The notes: a model not told the origin generated them from the letters alone. Numbered from the stretch's first letter, positions 47,585-59,417 are shown. The stretch is 64,000 bases of DNA from Glandiceps talaboti (GCF_964340395.1 NC_135554.1:9011975-9075974); one strand, 5' to 3'. Made by a program: numbers and translations.

Positions 47585-49099
47585 CTAGCCTTGTATTCTC
47601 CTCAAAGTAACATCATTGTCGCTTGCATTTGCAATTCTAATTGGAACTAAATCATTCTCAGTTTTAGCCAGTACACGCGCTGTTACTAAGCCGAGGTGAC
47701 ACAAAGATTTAATATTAGGCGTGGTGCCAAGTATTCCATCACCAACGTGAGATGGAAGCCGCGCAGATATAATACATTCTGATTTCGCGGGAATTAAATA
47801 TTTGTCAGCTGATCGCATAAATAGCTTCGAACGAAGACGTAATTTATTCTTGGCCATATCTATAATCGCTCTATGCATTTTCATGAAATCGACACCTATG
47901 ATTAGTGGCTTATTAAGATTGTCTACAGGGTGAGCTGGCATAAGGACACTACGATTATTTATAATAGCCGGAATATTAATTGAACCTCGAACTGGTAACC
48001 TACCACCTGAAGCTACTGTTATATAATCATGAGAAGACTTTACTATTTGTACACGTCTAAGTTCTGGTATTTCCTTCAATAATTTACTCGTAACTACTGT
48101 AACTGAAGAACCTGTATCGACCAAAGCATTAACATTCTTACCATAAATCCTAACATTAATCAAATTGCTATTATGCATCTTATCTGTACTAATACTGCTA
48201 AGCGTAGGTGAATTAATAGACAAGTTAGCATTACATGTATTACTATTTAACTGACGATCACTGTGCATTACACATGAAGGGCTAGTGTGTCCTGGCTTGT
48301 TACATAATCGACATACTGGTTCACCTGATCTGATCTGTTGACCTCCATAAGTTGGTCCATTTCTATTATTCTTAAGTTCTCGAGAGTATGGATCAGATTT
48401 GAAAGTGTTCTGTCTTACCGCATGACTTGTGAAATGTTGATCGTCCCTGTTTGGCTTGTCTTGTGATGTCATCTTCGAAATAAGCTGCTCATGTAGACGG
48501 GTATTCAAGTTGAGTGCGTCAGTAAGAGAGTCACATGTTTGCTGAAGGATGTCACGGTCGCTGGCCCCTGGATCCGATGTTGACTTTTCCACTCCCATTT
48601 TCCCTTGACCATCCAAATCCTGTACCATTTCTGCTAAACGTGCAAAATTCACTGCTTCTCTGAAGCTCGTTGGCTCTTTCAGAACAACAGGTCCAAATAA
48701 CGAACGTCTCATCCCCTGCAAAAAAATACTCAATATTTCCTCACCATTAATATCTCTACCACAACGACACAATATGTCCCTTACACGAGACGCATATTCT
48801 TCAATATTCTCATCGTCACTTTGTTTGATTTTCTGCAAGTCTTGGTCCACCTTCCATCTTGGGCCCCCATCTTGAAAACGCCCTATGAAAGCCTGTCGCA
48901 CGTAAGCCCAGTTGACTGCAACTTCTTCTGGTAATGATACAAACCAACGTTCGGCCTCTCCAGTGAGCAATAGAGTGAAGGTATGCAAACTTTGGCCATC
49001 GTTGTATCCTTTCAAACTGATAAAAGCATCGAATTTACAAAGCCATTTCTTCACTATTTCATCGCCTGTAAATTTGGGCGGCAATAGGTCAAGTCCCAT
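47585..49099 (-). CDS. retrotransposon Gag with C-terminal retropepsin
   Basis: 504 codons. Residues about 1-165 form a capsid-type retrotransposon-gag domain (EAERWFVSLP, YASRVRDILCRCG, FLQGMR). Residues 263-276 are a CCHC nucleic-acid-binding knuckle (CRLCNKPGHTSPSC). Residues 325-410 are an aspartic protease with catalytic ALVDTGSSVTVV, flap-like ASGGRLPVRG and LIIGVDFM. The start Met lies 226 bp inside the 5' LTR. The frame ends TLRRIQG-TAG; nine bases after the stop an in-frame TTTAAAC, a slippery-type heptamer, occurs and the -1 frame continues for about 20 residues. Either a frameshift or readthrough once joined gag to pol, or a small indel created the stop. The ORF is intact, unlike every other retroelement in the window. 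Confidence 0.92.
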   Translation of the reverse strand: MGLDLLPPKFTGDEIVKKWLCKFDAFISLKGYNDGQSLHTFTLLLTGEAERWFVSLPEEVAVNWAYVRQAFIGRFQDGGPRWKVDQDLQKIKQSDDENIEEYASRVRDILCRCGRDINGEEILSIFLQGMRRSLFGPVVLKEPTSFREAVNFARLAEMVQDLDGQGKMGVEKSTSDPGASDRDILQQTCDSLTDALNLNTRLHEQLISKMTSQDKPNRDDQHFTSHAVRQNTFKSDPYSRELKNNRNGPTYGGQQIRSGEPVCRLCNKPGHTSPSCVMHSDRQLNSNTCNANLSINSPTLSSISTDKMHNSNLINVRIYGKNVNALVDTGSSVTVVTSKLLKEIPELRRVQIVKSSHDYITVASGGRLPVRGSINIPAIINNRSVLMPAHPVDNLNKPLIIGVDFMKMHRAIIDMAKNKLRLRSKLFMRSADKYLIPAKSECIISARLPSHVGDGILGTTPNIKSLCHLGLVTARVLAKTENDLVPIRIANASDNDVTLRRIQG

Positions 49100-49301
49100 T
49101 ATGTGTTGTAAGTTGAAAAAACGTTAATCATTAATACATCAGTGTCCATATACATGTAGTTACGGCAAATGAACATACTGGGTGCGGTCCATCAAGTTCA
49201 ATCATACAACTGTTACAGTGTATTACTCAAGTGTCAATCGTTCATTTCGGAGTTCATTAGTTTCGGAGAATACAATGTCAGTTCTAGAACCAGATACATG
49301 G

Positions 49302-49323
49302 CCAATGCCCGGATTCTCCACCA
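49302..49323 (-). promoter_or_regulatory. candidate primer-binding site
   Basis: On the minus strand, one base after the 5' LTR, the sequence reads TGGTGGAGAATCCGGGCA. TGG pairs with a tRNA 3' CCA, and the position and length fit a minus-strand primer site. I did not assign the tRNA. Confidence 0.6.
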
Positions 49324-49324
49324 T

Positions 49325-50009
49325 TGAAACGCTGTTGATCGGCTTGCTGTGCAGTTTATCGATATTGAAATGTTCAAACGGGGAAGTACTCACTCGCACT
49401 GCTGTTCCAATCGTCAGTCTGTTCCATTTAAGACTATAACGTTGAATTAGCCGACCAACTAGTTTCTTCTCAAACCATCTCTTCTACGAGGTACCGTACC
49501 GACTTGGATTGTGTTGAGTAGAACTCACAACGAAACATACGTATCTGGTTCAACGAACGCCAAGCTAACCACTTGGTTGATTTTATTACATGACCAATCT
49601 CCGTCTCCGCCTCTCCTCTCGAGATGGGCTAAAAACCCAACTTAAATACATTTCCAAGTTTACACAAAATCTCTATTCTTAGAGTATGACGTATTCTTAA
49701 GTCTTATGATGAAAGACATCATCCGAGATCTAATATCCAATCACCTTCCCTAGATTAGTAATACAAGTTCATATCTCAAAGACCATAAAATAGTCATGTC
49801 ATAATAAAACTTGTTGACAGTTCAATCGTACCTGGTACAAACAATTCAGAAACTCCCCATGTAGAGATGTCAAAGACCTATGTTGTTACGCAACGGAATG
49901 TCACTGTATGTTCAAAGTTTAAATGCTTTTTGACTTCAATTTAGAGTTCATATAGAAAATTTACCAAAATGTCCTAAATGGATATATTTTAGATTTGTGA
50001 CTCGTAACA
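49325..50009 (-). repeat. 5' LTR (685 bp)
   Basis: Same length and ends as 41507-42191. The differences I see by eye are all in about 49830-49916 (for example GTACCTGG versus GTTACTGG and TGTATGTTC versus TGTTTGTAC). Followed by CCTG at 50010-50013, matching the left flank. Confidence 0.92.
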
Positions 50010-50231
50010 CCTGCACATGGAAGTATAGAAGAGGAGCCTCCATGGTCTCAAGAATGAAATGCAAGAGTACGACCCGGACCAAAATAATTTGCCAAAATTA
50101 CGAGGAGAACTTAATTACGGAGAAAAATAGTTGTGGCGAGTAGTATTAAAAATAAGTCATACTACTGTACCATGAATGGAGCAGTGACTGCACAGTAAGG
50201 GTTTAAGGATGAAGTGCACAACTGTAACCAT

Positions 50232-50560
50232 CACTGGGCAAAAAAGTTGATCTACTGAGCGTATATGTGTGCCGACGCACTCGTAGATTTAACATGTACA
50301 GAGATGTACTTGAATATACACAAACGCAGATCACATGTGTGCAGTAAATCTACGTAGCGTATATTACCATAGACGGAACATCCCAGTACGCTTAGTGTAC
50401 GTTGTCGGTATATTAACGCCGACAGGAAGTGTGTCAGTGCGTATACTATCGCCGATAGAACGTAGATCTTCGTCAGACTAACGTACACGGAGTATACGTA
50501 GTACGTATATCCAGCATTGTACCGCCACGTTATAGGCCTGCTAACGTTCAAGATTTGCAT
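50232..50560 (+). mobile_element. MITE family M2, left-end copy
   Basis: Begins CACTGGGCAAAAAAGTTGA, the reverse complement of the right end of the element at 63113-63337. The body is rich in CGTA/TACG steps (CGTAGATTT, GTACGTATA) with many short dyads. The right terminus is missing or decayed. The minus-strand frame across it is not protein-like. Confidence 0.6.
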
Positions 50561-52879
50561 AAAAGGTCAACTCCAAAGGTCAGTGTTGTGGTCAAAGGTC
50601 ACAAGAATTCTAGCACGGCCGGTCCCAGCATGCACGGCACGCCCACGGGGTACCGGCCCTAGCTATAGGGTAGCTTTCTAGGGATACAGGTTGGGCCTGG
50701 TTATTGGCTTATAAACCTGCTTATTCAATAAAGATCTTTCTGTATTTTGCTGGTAACATCACCATCTTTTGGTCGTATTCACTTCTAATCTTCAAATTAA
50801 CTGTAATTATGATTCTTTCAGTTCTCCATTACTTTATGATGGTGGATACTGGCAAATGCACATATACATGTATTTTGTATTCTAATACTTTGACAAAACA
50901 GATAAACCTTTGCTAGCAAGAAGGAAGCTAACAACAACAACAACAACAACAACAAACAAGTAAACAACAACAATGTAACATTTAATCTTTACAAATATGG
51001 GAAGGGGAAATTTAATTAACACTGCAATCACTTCTGAAATAACAAACAGGAAACTTTATTCATAAAAGAAAGTTGAACAGTAAATTTGACATTTCTTTTA
51101 CAGGAGTAACATCATATTCCATATATCACGTACTGGTACTATGTTTTTACACTTTTTATGTTCTTTAAATGAACCAAGATGGATTCAATGTGTCTTTGAC
51201 CCACTAAATTCCACAGAAGAATAACCCAAAATGTCAGTAGATAGAAATTGTTCTTTCCAACATATAGGTGGTACAGTGTGTAGCTAGCTGAGGACACATT
51301 GTTGATAAATATCACTGTACAAAATACAATTACATTTTACATGTAAACACTCCAGACTATAATTATGTAGATAAAAATGGGAATCTACACAACTGGTATA
51401 ATGGTGCAACGTGCACACAAAAGCCAAATTGTTTACAATAACTAATATTTCACAAATGTTTTAGGAAAGTAAAAAAAAAATCATGTAAAATATCATTTTT
51501 GTATCGATTTGATATTGTTATATGTATGTAAATGTACACCAGATCTACTTTGTTATCAGTATATTCATTGTAACTGAGGACCCGTTTTTGACCAAAAAAA
51601 ATCTTTGTATAAGATACAACATATTGCTCACTAAAAACTAATCAGGTTGCAGTGCAGAGATGATTTAGCTAGTTAACTATGCATACAGACTTGATAACAG
51701 AGAATCTCTCTACTTACATTTATTAGTAATCAAATAAATATATCGTGCTATTTTGTATCAACTAAACTATTTCATGATTCTCTCCAACATTAAATTGGTA
51801 TATTCTGTTGTTGACAAAAAATATACAACTATATACTACTATACTACCAACATCCTAGACAAAGCAACATTGACACAACTAAATACATTTTCTATAGCAT
51901 GTGGTAAAGTAAAGATACCACAAACCTGCAATCATGATAGTCCCTAGAATGTACACCTGAAGATCATGAAAGTCTGCAAAAATAATACTGGACAGTCAGA
52001 TATACGTTTCTATTATGTAATAATAATGTCAAATGATAAATTATGTTCAGGTTTCAAAATAATCTATATGTATTACATGTATATATAAAATATTCAAACC
52101 AAATCTGTGTACACAAGCAAATACAGTTGGTGAAATATGCAGAATGAGGGTTGACAACAGACTATTGGTTGTCAAATTGATAACAACCAAACATTCATGT
52201 TATACACTTCTTTCCAATGTAATGTTGCATTAGTGAGAGTCTGTAACTGTAAAATCCATTGTTGACTTAAAAGTTACTTTACAATTACAACATTGATAGA
52301 GTTGGTTACATGTGCACAAAGAGACATGGTAACACACAGTATTCTGAATAGCCAACAACTCTCTCTGATTTGTACGCTCAGACATTATCTTTACATTTCA
52401 AGAAAAACTCACACATGTACAGAGTTTTGTAAAAACATCAAACCAGAACTATTAGAGATGTTTTACTGTATGTCTGTTTTCAGTGGTACAGAAATCAATG
52501 ATGTTAGGTGATAGAAGAAAGCACTTTCGTGAATTGAATGCCCTTCAGAATATTTACAAAGAAAATATGGGGAAAAGTTGAAGCTGTTACAACTCCACTA
52601 AGGATATTGATATTTCTGAATGGGTAGAAAGAAACTTGCATGTTAAATCTCTTTACACAGTTCGACTATGTTGGTGATTTATTGACATTGAAAAGTATGT
52701 TATTTATGGCACATGTAAAATTTAGCTGTTAGACCTTTTTTTCGTAATGTTTCGTTTCATTTGTAAACACCCTTGTGCTATAAATTGTGCAATTATTATT
52801 GTAATGCTGTGTAACAGAGACTGGCATTTCCAGGGTTAGGTAGATTTGTACCAAATATTAGTTAAGAGCCTGATTGATA
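50561..52879. other. no supported gene
   Basis: AT-rich sequence with a GC-rich patch at 50610-50700 and a (CAA)n microsatellite at 50934-50960. Open frames are short and unrecognised. Confidence 0.4.
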
Positions 52880-53740
52880 TAGTAAAGGGTACAAAATACA
52901 AGTTGCGAGGAATTCTATATAGTACCACATGCATAGTTGCAGATAAAAATCTACATAACTACAAACATGGAAGTCTTGTGTGCCAAGTGTCCATTGTGTA
53001 TTCAATATGGCAACAAGTTTGAGTCATACTCGCCAAGGTAAGAATGTTGATTTTTGCTTCCCAAAATCGAAAATACTTATTCATGTAGTGAGATTTCTAC
53101 TTCCAAAAATCGAAAATATGTATTCCTATAGCGAGTGTTTCGGGATGAATGTGAGTTAACAGACAAACATGGAAAATTTCATTGATCAATTCCACCATTT
53201 GTGAGAGGAGTTAACAAGAAAAAATTTCTACCGTGGGGATGTCTTGTTCTAAAACACAAACGATTCCAATACGGATAAATGTACATGTATAGCATACCAT
53301 AACGTAAGAATCAGATAAAAAATTAATAGTGTCAGCTGGCTGGCTTTAAGTGTTGCATGTGGCATAGGATATGCTAATGTGTAGCAATGTGTATTGGGCT
53401 CATCAACCCCACGGTAGAACATTTTTTTGGCTAACTCCTCACAAACAGTGGAATCGATCAATGAAATTTTCCATATTGGTCCGTCAACTCACATTCATCC
53501 CGAAACGCTCGCTATAGAATACATATTTTCGATTTTTGGAAGTACATGTAGAAATCTACTAATTCTTAGTACCTTAGTGACAATTACTCAAACTTGCCAC
53601 AATGAATACCAGGAATACAGGACTTCCATGTTCATAGCTGGGTAGATTTTGAACTAACATCCTTGTACATGGTACTCTCTAGAATTTCTTCGCAAATTGT
53701 ATTTTAGTACCCATTACATCCTAATGTCTTTCACATCATA
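52880..53740. repeat. long inverted repeat, arms about 350 bp
   Basis: The left arm (52880-53241) and right arm (53397-53735) are reverse complements with roughly 80-90% similarity by eye. Paired landmarks are GATTTCTACTTCCAAAAATC / GATTTTTGGAAGTACATGTA, TTTCGGGATGAATGTGAGTT / AACTCACATTCATCCCGAAA, AAACATGGAAGTC / GACTTCCATGTTC and CTACCGTGGGG / CCCCACGGTAG. The spacer is about 155 bp. The transcript would fold into a long hairpin. No transposase and no defined termini. Confidence 0.85.
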
Positions 53741-55175
53741 TCCTATCTGTGTACCAACACTAATAGTTGCTACATGCACACTCTACTTCAGTAGAGTTTA
53801 GTAGAGTTCTTTGAGAAGGTAGGTGTGGCCATTTCTTGTTGGTTCATTTGGTTATACTGATGAGAGCAACCAACTCTTTCTCATTTTCTGGTGTCCAGTG
53901 CTATTCGCCATCAGTACTCTTCAACATGCTGTTCTCTAAACCTTGGTGCTCATATAAAACAAACCCTGTTATTCATTGCTCCTGTCCTTGTCACAAATCT
54001 GGTCATCTACAAATACCATTTCCATTAAAAAAACTCATTCTTCTTCCCAGACTTCTCATCCCAGATGCTTGCTCAGCACTGACTGAAAAATAAAAAAGAA
54101 TAACATTGTCAGTAATATTCAAAGTACACATTAGTTAGTGCATACTATAGTAACTTTGCTTAGTAACATTTATAAAGTTCTGCAAAGTATCCATTGTAGA
54201 ATACTTTAAGTTTATCAACCTGACTCTTTACTTTTAGATTCTTTATTTACCCCATGCAATCTGAGCTTACAATGTACTTTATTTAGCACTGTAACTCACT
54301 TGTCAAACACTGAATGGTAAGGTACATTGTATATCATATGATATGTTAGGTTTTTCATAATAACGTGATCCTGAATCGGAGTGGAGATCTCTTGATTAGT
54401 TGCATCAAGACAATTTTATCATCAAATGTAAACATCAATATTGAGTCAGATGATATATTCATCAGAAGAAAAAATAAACATTGGTTTTGCAATAAAATGA
54501 TAAAAGTGATGCAACATCACTTACAAATTACATTTTACTTCACTAAATATCCTTTGCAAGTAAATTGTTCAGCTCAAATGAGAGAGAAACCTACATTGTA
54601 GTTATGTATTTAGAACATATTTTTGATCCTGTTTATACATGATGTGCATGTACAAAATGTGTGTATATGAGTAAAACTGCAGACCATCACCATATCATCT
54701 ATTTGAGATTATACTATGCACTCAAAAGGCATTTGTGGGAGGGAAAATCCTCTGGGGAAGGGGGAATATTTTCATGTATCAAAGATATTCCTCGCTTTGA
54801 CTGTTTATTGCTGCCAGTAGTTTTGACTAACGTGTCCCCTCCATATCTTTGTCAGTCAGGGTTCAACTCATGGCAGTCAGTGGCTGTCGGGCCTGACCGC
54901 CACCCACACTTGCCGACCTTGACTCGGAGGTTAATGACTGTACAGTAACTACTTGACATGCATTTTTCTCTCTCCCCTTGTGTTGATCCATCATTGTCAC
55001 CTAAGTTTTCTGCCCACATGAGCCTACTGACTTAAAAGACAATGAAGTATAAAAATGTTTTTGAGAGAAAAGAACAATGTATACGACAATTCATTACAAT
55101 AATAACAAATACTTGACTATTTACAAAGACGAAGTGTGAACTGACCACAGCTGACACTACATTGCATATCTGCAT
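53741..55175. other. no supported gene
   Basis: AT-rich sequence. The open frame at 54661-54948 has no recognisable domain. Nothing else stands out. Confidence 0.4.
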
Positions 55176-57655
55176 CAGTGTTCTCCCCAGAAGGTTTTCA
55201 CGTATCGGGCCCAATATCCTTTAATTTTCGTCGATACTTGATCAGTTGTCCCGATACGCTATTGGATTGCTTAGATTGCTTTGGTAAATTGCACGTTGAC
55301 ACTGCACTGTTCATCTGTCAGCTGACGCCTTTGTTGTTTTCAATGTATACTCGCAACATTTGTATTGATCCCTCACACATAAGCGACAAGTAAAACTAAA
55401 GAGTTTCTAATCAGTTCAAAGGACTATTCAACCCTCTACCACTACCAGACTGATTTCATTGAAGTTTGTCGTCAGTATTGTTTTCGATGGGAATAACCTG
55501 CGTAAACCTGCTAATGGTAGTCACATTCACTATGATTCACACTGTGGTACAGTCTTTCGGTAAATCAAAGGCAAAACCAGCCTATTCATAACGTCGGTTT
55601 GGCAGTAGAAGCATGTCGGAACTGACAGATTTTCTATAAAACCAAAAAATCAAACGATGTCATGCCATTTTGCTATGATACATTGTACAGTATAAAACTT
55701 CAACAAACACATGAAGTCAGCATTCAGTGTCTCGTTCTATGACTAACACCAAGTATCTCTCAACCCGAGAGCGATTTGCGTAGTTGGTTTACTCCCATGC
55801 TGTGAAGAAAGTTGAACAGACTAATGTATCTTTCGATAAAGTGACAATGTTATCTCCAATTATCAGTTTCATATAGTTCAATTTTACTCTGTAAACACTT
55901 TCAGTTTGTAGTTTGACATTGTAGACTGGTACATCATATGACTACGATGAAAGTATGGATTTTCCAATATGGTGGCCATGGCGTTACAAACTATCGCGAG
56001 TTTTTGAAGTCCTCAATAGGGAAGTATAGTAAGTCTCGTGTATCACGAAATTTCGGACTAACACGATGTCTGGTAGCTGAAAAATGATATAAAATAACAT
56101 CAGGCTGCTGATGTACAGGTTCGCTGGGGCCCACGCAAGTGGAAACTCACTCGTGGATTTTAATTTGCGCGAGCGGTAGGCCTCAAAAGGCATTCCCTGC
56201 ATATTGTATGCCTATTGATAAGAATAGTGACGGCAAAATTCAATTAAATCTGTCTGGTAGTGGTAGAGGGTTGAATAGTCGTTTGAACTAATTAGAAACT
56301 CTTTAGTTTTACTTGCTGCTTATGTTTGAAGGATCAATACAAATGTTGCAAATATACATTGAAAACAACAAAGGTGTCAGCTGACAGAGTGACAGATGGA
56401 CGTCAACCAATCTGATTAAAATCCGATGTAGATCGTTCATTGTTAATGTTATCTTACCTTCGTTATTTTGCCTGGATTGACCTTCGCAGTACATGTTTAC
56501 ATTTTTATTCTGATCGCCTCCTCTACACCTGAACTGGAGCCCATGCCCACGCCGTTCTGCTAAGTGAGCCACACAGCCAATCAGTTTGCGTCTTACTTCA
56601 AAGTACTATGGGCATTGTCACGGGCACATGCATTGAATATCAACAAACAACATGGCATTACTTGTACACATAGGCAACTGACAACGTACAAAGTATTTGA
56701 ACTGTAAACAATTCAGTGACTGTATTACCCTATATGTACAGTAATTAAAGAATTCTTGTTTAGATGCATTTCGTCTTATCTACATGTACATGTTAGTTAC
56801 ATTGGAACACGTTTCTCGGGTAGTGTTCATGTTAATCTCAGCGAACGTGTACGTGTTCTCTGTAGTACTCTTCTCCTCGAACGTAAAGTAGTCATGAAAT
56901 ATTGAACGATTCATAGAAATATTTGCCACAGTTGTGCTATATGAACTCAGAAATGGGGAAATTTAAGAAATAATTTCTAAAAAAAAACGTCCTTATCGTG
57001 AAAATTTTGGTTGCTTTGCATTGTGTACTGTACACCATAAACTGTCTGTGTGTCCCCTAGACGTTCTGTCTCACAAGCATCTATAATAATTACAGAGTAT
57101 GCGTTCATCCTTATAACATGTATGTACGAGTCTACATGATAACGCTATGTTCGAATGTATTCAGACGAAATGTATAGAGGTACATGTACCATCATATATC
57201 ATATAATCACTGAATTTGTTTACAGTTGAAACATTTAGAACATTGTCAGGTGCCTGTGCTTGTGCACATGGAGAAAGTCATTTTGTAGTGACCGTGTCCG
57301 TTTGTAGTTTCATTCGATCCTAATGTAAGGTCACTTTTGATTGGCTACCAGCACGGGCTAGCTAGAACGGTGTGGGCATGGGTGCCAGCTCAGATGTATA
57401 TGTAGAGGAGGTGATCAGGATAAACATGTAAACATGTACCACGAAGGACAATCCAGGCAAAATAATGAAGAAATAGCAATGAATGATTAGCCAACATCTA
57501 CATCAGATTTTAATCAGTTTGAATGTCAACATGCAATTTACCGAACTCTAAACAATTGAATATGATTGCGTATTGGGACAACTGATCACGTATTGACGAA
57601 AATTAAAGGATATCAGGCCCAATACATGTACATGAAAACCCTGGGGAGAACACTG
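55176..57655. mobile_element. complex foldback element with CAGTGTTCTCCCC ends
   Basis: The left terminus (CAGTGTTCTCCCCAGAAGGT, then GGGCCCAATATCCTTTAATT, GATCAGTTGTCCCGATACGC) mirrors the right terminus (57655 inward) for about 100 bp. Internally, 55310-55450 (CTGTCAGCTGACGCCTTTG to CTACCACTACCAGAC) is inverted at 56255-56400. The adjacent 56400-56580 (CTGATTAAAATCCGATGTAG, GCCTGGATTGACCTTCG, CCCATGCCCACGCCGTTCT) is inverted at 57340-57540. It therefore contains two successive hairpin modules sharing outer ends. No transposase frame; non-autonomous. Confidence 0.8.
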
Positions 57656-59107
57656 GATCAGATCTGGTGCTGACAATCAGCTGTTCCCCTAACAGATTTG
57701 GATGTATATTCAAATGAGCATTTCAATACGTATTTGTATCTCTCAGACTCTCTACATGTACTTGAAAGTGTTGCATTTCAAGTAAGTGTTGTGAGTCCAT
57801 AGATTTATTTTGTGTTGTTTCCAAAATAACTCTTCTTTTGAATGTTCAGATTTTGTGTGTTGTTGCAAAATTCTTTTAATGTTTTGCCTATATCAAAGAT
57901 TTTGTATACTTTATCTTATCTGCATACCATTCACCAGGTTACACCCCCATTGAAAATGGTCTGCTCCAAGCCTAAGTTAAAACATAATTTGCATAAAATA
58001 CATATATACTTACATCAAAAATCGCCGAAAATCCAAGCGGTAACTCTTGCATTCCAAATACCAACAGTCCTCATCCCCTAAGTTACAGCTTATTTGGTCA
58101 GACAAGCATTGATACAACCATTATCATGATTATGCACGGTCCATATTCAAGTTGCAAGTAGAACCTCACAATCACGCTGGTCGATCATGGCCGGCCGGCT
58201 TGGTCAAGAGTCAGATCTGACCAGCCACACACAGCGATCATGGCAGGTCGCGGGTCGATATTCTGTCCCGTGAGGTTTGAGTGAGGCCCAAATAGTATCC
58301 AGTTATGGTTCATAATCGTGGTCATAGAAGTGGCTTGTTGTTTCTCCGTGAAATCTGCTCAAACTTGAGGTAAAACAGGCTCGGCACAACTTTAGAAAAT
58401 GCACCAGTATTTGAAATCGACGCGGTACGAATTGCATGATGGGGACTATACCATTATGTGAAGGGGTGAATAGAATGAAAAGTGACTGATAAGCTTTAAT
58501 ATAATACGTGACTTTGTTATTATACTGAGTCTGCACTAGACCATAACATCTTTAATTGTTCACCTTGTCATGTTTCTGTTTAGAATTTATACATTCTTTT
58601 TTGCATGTTGTTCTAAAATAACCATATGGCCAAGTAACCCCCTGGCCAAGGAGTGATGTACGAAAACAACCACATGAATGCTAAGAAAACATGATTTTAT
58701 TATTTACCAATACCTAAACAGAAGTTCCTGAAATAAAGATACCTTTTTCTCCTTTTGTTAGGTCGTTACGACTATGTACTTGACAAACGCACACGTCAAC
58801 CAATTTCTTATGACTTGGATGATAAGCACACGCGTTTACACTTATTGTAGCTTAGACAGACATTACTTCATTTACTTGTGCGTGCAACTCTCGGTTTTAA
58901 AACATCCGACATAGCTTTGAAGCAAATTCTAGGCTTTTTGAAATGAGTAAAAGTTATTTCAATAACTGCTAAAGCAAACTATTTATTTCTGGTCTCTTTT
59001 GCTGTATCTGGTAACGGCCAATGACAATGTTAACTTTGTTCGTACTCGAAAACCGTGCGTAAAACTGGGCTGCATCTTTTTCTAATTCTCTGTTTCTTTT
59101 TCACAAG
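57656..59107. other. no supported gene
   Basis: AT-rich sequence with a GC-richer patch around 58180-58270. It contains the second copy of the short repeat at 23355 (58838-58905). The pyrimidine tract at the end (TTTCTTTTTCACAAG, 59093-59107) looks like the acceptor of the LRR relic. Confidence 0.4.
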
Positions 59108-59417
59108 TCCGCAACCTTAGCGAAGTAAACGTGTTTGGAAACAAAATATCCGACATATCCACCGAGATATACGGCAACCGATGCCTTGTTTCGCATAATC
59201 TATCCAACAAAAAGTTAGTCAGATTACCGACATCGCTATGTTAGATCTAGGTAAGCTTGGTGATCTGAATTTAAGAGGGAACAACCTGCGAGAGTCACCT
59301 AGGATAGGGAAGTTTGTGAGAGGGGTATCCAAGTAGTCCGTGGATTCCAGACGCAGCAGCGACGACATGCATCGCCGAAAAAAATTCCCGCCTCCACACG
59401 GCCCCTTACCACGACAG
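59108..59417 (+). pseudogene. leucine-rich-repeat exon, disrupted
   Basis: Preceded by a strong acceptor (TTTCTTTTTCACAAG) and followed by a donor-like CAG/GTAACA at 59418. The first frame reads RNLSEVNVFGNKISDISTEI and LVSHNLSNKKLVRLP. A shift of one base gives DIAMLDLGKLGDLNLRGNNL then RESPRIGKFVRGVSK and a TAG. The spacing of about 23 residues, with N-x-F-GNKIS, NLSNKKL-x-LP and NLRGNNL, is typical of cytoplasmic LRRs. Downstream of the TAG the same frame stays open as SVDSRRSSDDMHRRKKFPPP to the donor. One frameshift and one stop suggest a pseudogene exon. Other exons were not found. Confidence 0.65.

Larger units (their letters stand above)
41507..50009 (-). mobile_element. complete LTR retrotransposon (Ty3/gypsy-type), gag-protease only, with nested insertions
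   Basis: Two 685-bp LTRs, each TG...CA, flank 7.1 kb and are bordered by CCTG on both sides. The minus strand carries a primer-binding-type site one base from the 5' LTR and gag-protease (49099-47585). No RT, RNase H or integrase is present on either strand. The space between gag and the 3' LTR instead holds a 151-bp-satellite element (43108-44062) and a TIR element (44258-46607) within about 2.1 kb of non-coding sequence. By eye the LTRs differ at about six positions, all within roughly 100 bp, so the insertion is fairly young. It is probably a non-autonomous lineage mobilised by a partner, with class assignment based on gag and protease features. Confidence 0.88.
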
